A DNA stretch of 64,000 nucleotides. Source: Galerina marginata. Its lineage: Eukaryota; Basidiomycota; Agaricomycetes; Agaricales; Galerinaceae. The translations under genes were made by a program, and so were the position numbers. The notes under the pieces were generated by a model that made no database searches, was not told where the DNA came from, and saw only the letters and a list, made by a program, of their open reading frames with translations. This document shows, piece after piece, positions 10,832 to 20,369 of this stretch. Position 1 is the stretch's first letter; each line of letters begins with the position of its first letter. The DNA lies in NCBI GenBank assembly GCA_023014335.1, contig JAECYW010000017.1, positions 1,426,001 to 1,490,000 on the forward strand, read 5' to 3'.

Positions 10832-13800
10832 TCATAGCGGCTCACCCATGTCCTCGTCCTTGTCCTCGTCGTCTTTGAGGTCATCGTCGGCAACCTCTGG
10901 TGCCGCCGCCTCCTGATCATCGTCATCGTCATCATCATCATCCCCATCCCCTCCCCTGTCAGCCTCAGCAGCCGCCCAATCCTCCAAAGGTTTCTTCCAG
11001 ATGGTGCGGAACTTTATGGCGAGAGCACGCTGGAGGTCTTCCTGCTCCTGTGCGAAGCCTTCCAAGGCCTCCGCCAGCTCCGCGCCTACTGGCCTTGCCT
11101 TCTTCCGTTCGTTCCACCAAACCGCCTTCCATTCCAAGAATGCGAGCACTCGGCGCATCTCCTCACGCAGAAGGAGGACCTCCTCCGTTGCTCTAGTGGC
11201 TCTAGCCCGGCTCTTCGCCCATTCTGTACGCAAAATGTTGTCGGATGCGTCATCGTCGCCGGCAGAATTCGCAGTCCAGATCCAAGAGAGCGTGCGGCGG
11301 GTCTCACCAGTGCCATCGCGGCGGTCGCGACGCACGTGGAGAAGGTCGACATTGGCGTCACCAGAACCTTCGCCTGGTTCTTCCATTGATGCCCCTTGCC
11401 TCTCGAGTGCCAATACTTGGTCGTCTTCGAGAGTACCCCATTGGCCTTGGCGCTGGCGGAGCCGGTTTGGGTCCTGGTACGATCGGATATCCCCATCCTC
11501 GAGGGGCTGCAGCACATCTTCCCAATCTCCAGGGCCAGACAACTTGAGGATGGCGACACGCGACGCTCTGTACTTCTCCGCCGCAATCCTCGCGTTCTCG
11601 TGCACCCGATCGATGACGGTTCTCGATCTCGTACCCTCCCTTTGACCACAAACATTCTTGTTCTTAAACAAGACCATCCTGCTTTTGATCTTGAGGACGT
11701 GGCGCACGTTGTCGAGCGCGTCGTGAGCTTGGCTAACTCTTAATCTCTCCTCGATTGCAGCGAGGCCACGTGTGCAAATCTTTCCACGATGAGACACCGG
11801 TATACAGGACGGGAGCCAAATGACGGTGTTTTCGGGATAATCAGAGGAGGGTGACGGAGGGGTTCGGGGAGCTGTACGCGAGATGTCGGCTTGGTATTGT
11901 AGAAGTCCGGGGATGTAAAGCGGAAGAATCCGTTCCCAGCCGCGGATTCGTGTACGAAGGAGGTTTCGCTGCTCAGTGAGACCACTGAGTTGTCGAGCTG
12001 TCGATCCTGCAGGGGTCACTTTGGCTAATCGACGAAGGCGACGCCTGTGTCACGATAGATATCATAATTAAATTGGGTAGATAATTAACAAATAATGGAA
12101 ACTCACTGAACTGCCTCTAACTCGAGCCCAATTACGACGAAAGAGGACGCGCTTGTTGCATGCAAAGACGAGCCACCGCGAGCGAGACGGTCTTCCTCCT
12201 CATCCGCCAGGTCCTTCCTAACTTGCGCCTCGGTTAAAGCTACAGAAAATAACACCGGGTCAGCATGTAAAGCAGTGGAACAAAAGGAGCACATACTGGT
12301 GTTGTCGGTCTGGTATGGGTTTGTCTTCGTCTTAGGGAAGTCATCGGCTTCCCACTCCACACACAATGCCTCCCACGATGCAACAAGATCCGCGTCCAAC
12401 GACTCCGTAAGCCCTCGATGCCCTTCTGTTTGGATGTTCCTGTCGGCAAGGGCACGCTTGTACCTGCGCATGAGGGTATTGCCGAGACCGATATATTTGC
12501 ACCAGTTCCAAAATCCGAAATGGTCGTCAAGGACATCCTGTCGAGAACCGGGTCCCTGGGTTTTTGTCGAATTACCCAAGGGGTTATGGGCAGACCAAAT
12601 ACGCTCCGGAGTTTCCAGGTCTGAGGCGCCGACACCGGGGATGAAGTTCAACGAATAGACTTGATGATTAGCGGTCCCGTGCATAGGTTCATGAAGTTTC
12701 GGGATAGCGGGAACAAGTTGGGTGGTGGCTGGAATGCGAATTTCCTCGGGCCAGTGAGATTCCATCCGTTTTGATAAGTTAATAAACCACTGACAAGCAA
12801 TGTCGTAGCTAATGAGGATGAATGGGAGCAAGAGGGCCGAACGAAGCGAGGAGCTGAAAATAAAATCCATATTGGCGTAGCTAGATAAGGCATCAGGAAC
12901 TCTGTTTTAACCTAGGAATGAAATGCAGCCACGCACCGTTCGCCTTTCTGGAGATTACCAATACCAACCGGCAGAACCATCTCCGACCTGCCACAGAAAA
13001 TCCCGCCTACTCCAGTGTGCCTGAGACCGATTGAATATTTGGTGTATGCCTTCGCGAGCGCCTGAAGCCCAACACATGTACTAATCTAGGAGAAAAAACA
13101 GATTCAGTCCTACGTTGAAGAGATAAATGAAATGAAAAACTTACGTCCTCGTCGTTCGCCCGGCTTAAAACATATTGCTCATAAGGTTGTCTGGGCAGCA
13201 TGTACGACTGCCCAATCCCAAGACCCGGATCTTGCAAATAACTCGAGACGACTTGATTCTTGAGTCTAAAGTTTGCATCCATACAGACGAACATCATGTA
13301 TAAGTACCTATAGAATGTCAGTTAGAAATACGAATCTAATTCATATATAAACTCACCGGGTACCAGCTGGCTCATCTTTCCATCCAGCTGGAAGGTTAAC
13401 CCCAGGTCGGGGACACGACGGACAAACGACAGCGAGTTCCCCGACGCCAGTCGCCGCCGCACCCATCTCGTCGTGAGCCCTTGCACCCCACTTCAGCATT
13501 TGCAAATGCCTCCACTGCAGTATCGTCCGAAATAATGCTCGATACCGAGACTTCGGAACGGCGAGTCCGGTGTTGTCCGTCATTTTCTCCAGAGCGCGGT
13601 AGAAATCGTACGTTGAGGCTTTCGTGGTGAGGGCGAATTTATGAAGCAACTTCAGTAACGCAAAGGTTACGCAGGTCTTAATAATCACATGCCACATGAA
13701 AGCCCTGATTTTTACGAATTTTTTGATACCAAAATCATCAAAATTGGCCCAGTAATGGCTGAGATACAGAAACCATGCAGGGTCACAGTATGAGTGGGAG

Positions 13801-14796
13801 AATTTCCAACCATTGCGTTAGAAACCATTTCTGCCTGCTATGCAGGCCGGAAAACAAGTTCTTTTACTACGTAAGAACTTGTAAACTGGCTGGCAGGGTA
13901 GAATCCGCGGCGGAGGAGTTGGAGGTGGTGGGGAATAGCCCGGGTACAGCCACAATATTGGATCGCGATTTCGTGTATTCCGTTCGTATGGAGGAGGAGG
14001 AAGGCGGCGTGGCAAGGGGTCAGGTTCGAGCAAAAGAGACTGGCATGGTTGAGTTGCACCTTCAGTCCCATGTCCTTCAGTGAAATCGCCGCGAATTTAA
14101 CCCCATTCCACTTCTATTAATGAGGCATTGGTTAACGGGGTAAAAGGGTTTTAAAATTAAACTTACTGTGATGCGATGGAGGGGTTGAGCTTTATGGCGC
14201 CTAACACAGCAGGACGCGCAAACCAAGTCAGGAAGGAAGCATTCCTGACACCGGTACTCTGGCGACGCAGGAAACTCTGCTTTTCGAGCGACGCAGTCCA
14301 GGCATTGGAGGGCATTCGTGAAATCTCCTCGCCCAGACCATCTGACGACCTCCTCCAGATACGTCTCCCGGTGAAGCTCTTTCCAAACAACATGAGGCCG
14401 TTTCTAAGAGGTTCGAAGTAATGTCAGTAATTGCGTTTTGGTGCACCAAAATTGACTTACAGCGACCTGGCTTTTCTTCTTCTTGGGAGCCGCCGTGACA
14501 GATGGAATATCATACTCTTCCATGACATCGCCTCCCACCTGCTGATCGTACCAAGCACCATCTGGATCCAGGGAGAATTCGAGGTCGTCGACGGGGGCCC
14601 AAGACTCGGTGGTAGCCCAAACTGGATCGAGTTGAGGGATGCGCTTGACAGCAGGAGCAAGGCGATACGTGTTCCCAACCCGGCGAAACTCCGCTTCTCG
14701 GGCATGGATGGTGTGGTAGTCGTCGACGATGGGGACAGAGTCATGGTAAGCACCGCCTTCAGCCCGCTGGCGTTTGGTAGGTCGCGACTCGGACAT
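10832..14796 (-). CDS. KDZ-family transposase, nine coding segments, disrupted by a Heli-A fragment
   Basis: The start is MSESRPTKRQRAEG at 14796. Predicted introns, all GT-AG on the minus strand, are 14404-14460, 14114-14166, 13308-13356, 13086-13144, 12881-12936, 12240-12296 and 12045-12106; each removes cleanly in frame. The product is roughly 1,120 residues. Early cysteine clusters (CLDC, YRCQEC, CASC, RRH..PLHRI) match the CxC2-type domain of KDZ proteins, followed by HTNGIHEIAIQYCGC and YPAS. The core shows VCMDANFRL (first catalytic Asp), LQKGERYANMDFIF across an intron, SYDIACQW and PKLHEPMHG. The C-terminus has LRTEWAKSRARA and EEMRRVLAF and an acidic poly-Asp tail. KDZ transposases (Kyakuja-Dileera-Zisupton) move DNA transposons common in agarics. 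Heli-A sequence at about 13685-13884 sits right after YPAS and destroys the frame. Confidence 0.88.
13685..13884 (+). mobile_element. Heli-A 3' fragment inside the KDZ gene
   Basis: Only the last 200 bp of an L-type unit is present, from CACATGCCACATGAAAG to the terminal hairpin and CTTGTAA at 13884. There is no CTTGG 5' end, so this copy was truncated on insertion or by later deletion. It interrupts the KDZ coding exon between YPAS and TCVTFALLKLLHKF. Confidence 0.8.
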
Positions 14797-14930
14797 CTGA
14801 GACGTGAGACATGTGAGTAGATAAGATCATGTGATGATAAGATAACACCTGCTCACCTCTGATTGTCTCAGTGCGAGACCGTTTCTTGAGGAAGCGGTTC
14901 ACTGGGATCGAAGGAGTGGTCCTCTAGAGT
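14797..14930. other. KDZ gene upstream flank
   Basis: A short segment between the KDZ start codon and the Heli-A end at 14931. It contains GATAAGAT-type repeats; no convincing promoter element can be assigned. Confidence 0.35.
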
Positions 14931-15467
14931 TTACAAGTTCTTACGTAGTAAAAGAACTTGTTTTCCGGCCTGCATAGCAGGCAGAAATGGTTTCTAACGC
15001 AATGGTTGGAAATTCTCCCACTCATACTGTGACCCTGCATGGTTTCTGTATCTCAGCCATTACTGGGCCAATTTTTATGATCTTGGTATCAAAAAAATCG
15101 TAAAATTCAGGGCTTTCATGTGGCATGTGTATCCAGGGTTGATTAGGTCATGTGACTTGTTCACACGACCCAAAAAGCGCAAATTTGTGTGAATTTATGC
15201 TTAAAACAGATTTGAATGAGCTAGATATGCTAAAATGTGTCGCCCAGACCAATATAGAATAATGTACAAATATTTACATATGTTTTCCAATGATGTCATG
15301 GTGTCCAAATCCAGCAAACAATTAGCTCAACTTGGTGAAAATCCAAAAATTGGTGTTAAACTGACTGAATAACCCATAAAAGGCACACCAAACATTGCAG
15401 AACATGACCAAATAACATGGAAATAATGTTCTAGAAGCTTACATAATCAAACTCACAGCAGGACTTT
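14931..15467 (-). mobile_element. Heli-A L unit, 3' half (cut by FB-2)
   Basis: Read on the minus strand it runs from AAAGTCC (15467-15461) to the terminal CTTGTAA at 14931. It carries variants specific to the left array at 1-1978 (GTCTGGGCGACAC, TTGGAAAACATATG, TTTTAAGCATAAATTC) and not those of the other L units. It is therefore the missing half of the array unit interrupted at 1978. Confidence 0.85.
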
Positions 15468-16598
15468 CAGCTGATGCTGTTATATGAAGACATCAAGATG
15501 GACAATTGCCCAACAAGCTTCATACATCAGGAGAGATAGTTTACCACGTGGGCAATTGTCCAATATATATATATATAAATATGTTTACGTACTGGAAAGC
15601 ATGATAGGAAGAGGACTATTTGTTTATGGTTTGATGGCATCAATAGAGATCATGTGACTTTAAATTTGCCTCTATTTACATGCTTGTCGCACATTTATGT
15701 AATTTTATGGCCTCAAATCTAAACAAATATAAATATAGATGCTCAGGGTCACTGCATCCAGCCTATAAAAGACAACAAAGATGTTATTTCCCAAATTGGC
15801 AGTACTTAGTCAGCCTGCTAATTTTGTACTTAGTAACATTTGTGATAAGTTCTCTAAGTTATTTATTAATATTAAAATGCTTATATCTCAATGAGGAAAG
15901 CAGATAGGCATATAATTTAAAGAGTAGAATTATCTAAAAATAGATTGCGTTAATCTCAGGGTGTATTTCCTTTTATGGAAATTTTCCCATCTGCCAAATA
16001 TTTCTCAGAGAAGCCTGATAACGATTTTTTGTTTGGTCTATAGCTCAATAAGGAAAGCAGATATGAATATGATTTAAACAGATTCAGGGTCAGCTCCCTT
16101 AAACGCAGATCTTTTATTAATAGCACAGCCACATCCAACGACATTTTGAAATTGTTGGACAGTTTACCAAATGGACAGTTGCCCAAGAATATATTAAATC
16201 AGATCGGATGTGGCTGTGCTATTAATAAAAGATCTGCGTTTAAGGGGGATGACCCTGAATCTGTTTAAATCATATTTATATCTGCTTTCCTTATTGAGCT
16301 ATAGGCCAAACAAAAAATCGTTATCAGGCTTCTCTGAGAAATATTTGGTGGATGGGAAAATTTCCATAAAAGGAAATACACCCTGAGATTAACACAATCT
16401 ATTTTTAGATAATTCTACCATTTAAATCACATGACCAAACCCATTTGTTAGAGAGATATAGAGCAAACAATATATTATATCTTTTGGTAAAGTGCCCATT
16501 GGACAACTTTCCATCTGGTAAACTATCCCTCCTGATGTATGAAGGTTATTGGACAACTGTCCAAGATTCATGTTTCAAACCAACAGCTACTAGTGCTG
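15468..16598. mobile_element. Foldback element FB-2
   Basis: Same family as FB-1, 1,131 bp. The termini are CAGCTGATGCTGTTATATG at the left and, inverted, CAGCACTAGTAGCTGTTGG at the right. The arms fold on a centre near 16180 (GCTATTAATAAAAGATCTGCG copies in both directions). No transposase. The left neighbour is half a Heli-A unit and the right neighbour a LINE 3' end, so the two flanks do not match each other. Confidence 0.75.
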
Positions 16599-16910
16599 AA
16601 GTGGGCATCGGGTTTGGAAGGCGGAGAGAGTGCAGCAGCTGCGGCTGCCAGGAGATGTGCGGGCAGGCTTCGGTTTGCCCAAACGTGGATGTGCGGCGCT
16701 TCTGGGTGGTGGTCCGTCCCCCTCGGCTCAGGCCTGGCGCACAAAGGACGCCATTGGAAGGATTCGGAAGAAGCGGATGGGTTCGGGTCTGGTTTGGGGA
16801 TTAGTAGTTTATTGCACGCTTTCGACCGGGGATTTGTATTAGTTAGGCGACCGGACTGCTTTCGCGCACCGGTATATAAATTGTTGAATTAAAAAAAAAA
16901 AAAAAAAAAA
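16599..16910 (+). mobile_element. LINE-b: LINE 3' terminus with poly(A)
   Basis: This holds only the last 290 bp of the LINE 3' UTR (AAGTGGGCATCGGG.. to the TATATAAATTGTTGAATT end) and an A20 tail at 16891-16910. The 5' side is fused to FB-2 and the 3' side enters copia RT sequence. A target duplication cannot be confirmed because the 5' flank was replaced. Confidence 0.85.
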
Positions 16911-17491
16911 GCAGCATTAGACTTGGATGCATAGGTAATGTCATCAATGTAAATGGGAACAATGATCTTGACAACTCCATCTGAATAGATGTAAACAGAG
17001 CGGTCAGATTCAATGCGAACCCATTTCAGTGAGAGCCTTATGCAGTTTGATGTTCCATCTAAATCCAGCTTGTTTCAACCCATAAAGTGGTCGGCAGAGC
17101 TTGAGTACCATATTAGGACCACCTTGGTGAAATCCTTCAGGTTGAAGCATGTAGATGTCTTCCTAAAGGTCACCTTGGGTGAATGCAGCAGAAATGTCAA
17201 CTGAACGAAGTTCCAAGTCACCAATTGCAGCCAGAGCAATAATGAAGCGCAAAGTAGCAGGACGGAATGTAGGAGCAAAAACCTCATTGAAATCAATGGC
17301 AGGACGTTGACTGTATCCTTTGGCAACAATTCGGGCTTTGTAGCGCTCTATAGTACCATCTGCATTACGCTTGACTCTAAAGACCCAACCAGAACCAATT
17401 GCCTTTTGACCAGGTGGGAGTTCAACTATTTCCCAGGTTTTGTTCTGCATCAGAGTGTTGTACTCTGTGACAGTAGCCTCTTCCCAATATT
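16911..17491 (-). pseudogene. Copia reverse transcriptase, N-terminal half
   Basis: The minus-strand frame reads YWEEATVTEYNTLMQNKTW, then WVFRVKRNADGTIERYKARIVAKGYSQ, FNEVFAPTFRPATLRFIIALAA, DISAAFTQGDL and, near the low-coordinate end, IYIDDITYASKSNAA, the copia version of the YVDD catalytic box. It is cut at 16911 by LINE-b. About 170 residues before the HWAAVKHL block (now at 3122) are missing. The high-coordinate end carries the 12-bp duplication made by LINE-c (17480-17491). Confidence 0.9.
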
Positions 17492-18156
17492 TTTTTTTTT
17501 TTTTTTTTTTTTAATCAACAATTTATATACCGGTGCGCGAAAGCAGTCCGGTCGCCTAACTAATACAAATCCCCGGTCGAAAGCACGCAATAAACTACTA
17601 ATCCCCGAACCAGACCCAAACCCATCCATTTCTTCCGAATCCTTCCAACGGCGTCCTTCGTGCGCCAGGCCTTAGCTGAGGGGGACGGACCACCACCCAG
17701 GAGCGCCGCACATCCACGTTTGGGCAAACCGAAGCCTGCCCGCACATCTCCTGGCAGCCGCAGCTGCTGCACTCTCTCCGCCTTCCAAACCCGACGCCCA
17801 CTTCAGAACCCAGACCCAATCCGAAAACCTTCATCCACCTGCGCCTTGACGACCCGAAACCCGTACCAGCGAAGGAAATAAGCGGATGCGAGGATAAGGC
17901 CCCCAACCGAATGACTGCGAAAGCAAACCATCCGCGCAAGCCAAAAAAGCAGCTACTTTTCGAGATAAGGGCCGCAAAGTAACCACCAGTCGTAGCGAAT
18001 GCAACCGGGTACGAGACGCGAAGAACGCGCGGAACTACACCACCCCGTCCTTGGCCTGTCAACCTCGTCTGAAGGAGGGATTGGACCTCCCCCGACCGAC
18101 GCAACCCGGAAGAAGGTATCAAGGCCTCTCTGAGCAGTGAGCCCGCGCGGAATGCC

Positions 18157-19984
18157 TTACCCAATGCCTTGCGGTGCTGCCGCTTGGCGGGCAAAGGAGA
18201 AAGCTTCTTGGTTCTCCAACAAAAACATCAACAAACCGTGTAGACAATCGGTTGGGGATTGTCTATCGTACCGCGGACAGTACTTTAGGATGTGTGAGCG
18301 GGTCTCGCGAGGAGCACCGCAGCGGGGACAGCCATGAGGCTCTTGGATGTTAAATCGGTCGTAGTACGAACCGATTGGCGCATGATTCAGTATACACCTG
18401 CACAAGCGCGCGAAGGAAGCGGCGTCGCCTCCAGATTTGCGAATATAAGGCCCACCCTTACGAGTAGCCGGACGGATGGGCCACGGTTTCTTGCCCAGCG
18501 TAGAAAGCTGGAGGAAATCGCGACCCAGATGTTGTGGACGGTCAGCTGCAGCCTTGGCCCAGCGTGCCGCCACGCGAGTGTCGCCTTCAGCACAAAGGCG
18601 ATCGAAAGTAACCCGCGATCCGAAGTCCACGGGGAAGTGAGCAGCTCCCTGCGCATGCTGGTGAGCCATATGATGTACGCCCCACTCGAGATTAGTGGGG
18701 ATGTAGTGGAAAGAGATCCAGCGTTGAGGATCAGCCTCAAGCCAGGTTTCGAGGAGTTTGCAAGCGCGCAGTGAGTGAGAGTGCGACGAGTGCAAGGAGG
18801 TATCAAGGGCTCGTTTTGCCATAGCAATCGAGTCCGTGAAGATAGCGACGTGTCTGCATTGCCGCCTGGTGGCGGCCTCAATGGCATGACAAATGGCCGA
18901 CATTTCCGCATCGGGCGCGGTAGTACGACCCACAAGCCATCTGAAGCGATCAACTTCAACGCCTTGTGAAAAGATGACCCCAGCCGCAACGGACTGAGTG
19001 GCCCTATTGGGATTGACGTTCATGTAAACGCTAGCGTCCGTTCCAATGCAAACACCCCCTTCATCCCACATAAACATGTTGAAGATGAAATCGAGGTAAT
19101 AGTTGAAATCCCTGTCCTCGTTGAGCGGGGCCAGAGATTCCTCAAAGGTGACCCGCGACCAGTAACGATCGCGGAAATGATGACCTGGCCGGGCATGCGA
19201 AGCCATGGGCTCCAAACGCTCGGTCAGGATGGGGAGCTTCTTTACAATCTCCGAAATAGGACCTTTCGTGTTCAGCTTCTGACGGCGGGACATCGAATGG
19301 TAGGAAAGGGGGTGAGGCGTAGCCTTGCCCAACATGTGCCCGGCCAATAAAGACCGAACGGGATGAGTCTCCGAAAGGGTACCAACGCGCAGAATCGCGC
19401 GATAGTTGAGCCTCTCAAGGAGAAGATGAAAGGGGAAGAGGCCGGCGAGGGCCTCGACACCGGGACCGGGGGACGTAGAAAACGCACCTGTAATCCAGAG
19501 AGCAGCCTTACGCTGCATCTGACCTAAAAGCTTCAAGGCGCCCTTGCAGCGAGCGCCTTCGAAGAACCAGAGACGATACCCATAGGTAGCTATGGGCACC
19601 ACGCAAGATCGGTAAAGGAGCCTCTTTTCAGTAGGCTCCAAACCGCGAGTGGACGAGCCAAGCATTCTCATGGCTTTCACCGACGAGAATGCCTTGGTCG
19701 AGTAAAATCGCACATGCTCATGGAAAGTGAGCTTGCGGTCAAAAAAGAAACCCAAGTACCGCCAAAATGGCTTGGGCTTCAAGGGAGTCGCTCCAGTGAA
19801 TGGGGCATAGCCCAGATCAATTGAAGGGTTGTAATCCGAGTGCGACCTGTCGAAGTGATAAATCTCCGACTTGTCGTGCTCGAGGACGAGAGCGAACTGA
19901 GTGAACAGTTCGAAAATAACCTTGTAAGCTTTTTTGAGGAGCAAACAATTTATGTCGAGCGACTTCGACTGCACAATGAGTGTA
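18157..19984 (-). pseudogene. LINE-c ORF2, C-terminal half (late RT, RNase H, zinc finger)
   Basis: About 605 open codons. It begins just after the YVDDG catalytic box (TLIVQSKSLDINCLLLKKAY), passes through the RT thumb region, the RNase H residues IGTDAS, AEMSAI, FTDS and HQHA, and the C-terminal finger GCPRCGAPRETRSHILKYCP (C-x2-C-x8-H-x4-C), and ends APQGIG-stop. The upstream endonuclease and RT palm are lost; Heli-A begins at 19985. The remaining frame is undamaged, so the loss is recent. Confidence 0.9.
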
Positions 19985-20369
19985 CTTGGTCAGAGGCCAT
20001 TGCTGCGCATGGCAAAAACAAGTTCTTACTTTCTAGGTGAGTCCGACTATAAATAAAGGCTAAATAAGTAAATATTGCATAGTCCGCTCAAATCTGAAGC
20101 TATTAGGATGATCTTATACTCAAAAAAAGCAGAAAAATGAGGCGGTTCTAGCAAACCTAATTGCGCCGGGTCACGTGACCAGGAAGGCCCTGATTTTTAC
20201 GATTTTTTTGATACCAAAATCATTAAATTTGGCCCAGTAATGGCTGAGATACAGAAACCTTGCAGGGTCACTGTATGAGTGGGAGTATTTCCGTCCTCGG
20301 CGTTAGGAATGTTTTCTGCCTGCTATGCAGGCCGGAAAACAAGTTCTTTTACTACGTAAGAACTTGTAA
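19985..20369 (+). mobile_element. Heli-A S copy (385 bp) at a deletion junction in LINE-c
   Basis: It has a complete 5' CTTGGTCAG end and 3' CTTGTAA end. The left flank is RT sequence and the right flank is ORF1 sequence, two places about 3 kb apart in an intact LINE. The LINE itself reads CTTGTAATGATG at the right junction, so the Heli-A 3' end coincides with a 7-base CTTGTAA identity. Confidence 0.85.

Noticed and set aside
11001..11645. Long plus-strand frames opposite the KDZ C-terminus
   Set aside because: They are shadows of the high-GC minus-strand KDZ exon, Ser/Arg-rich with no family resemblance.
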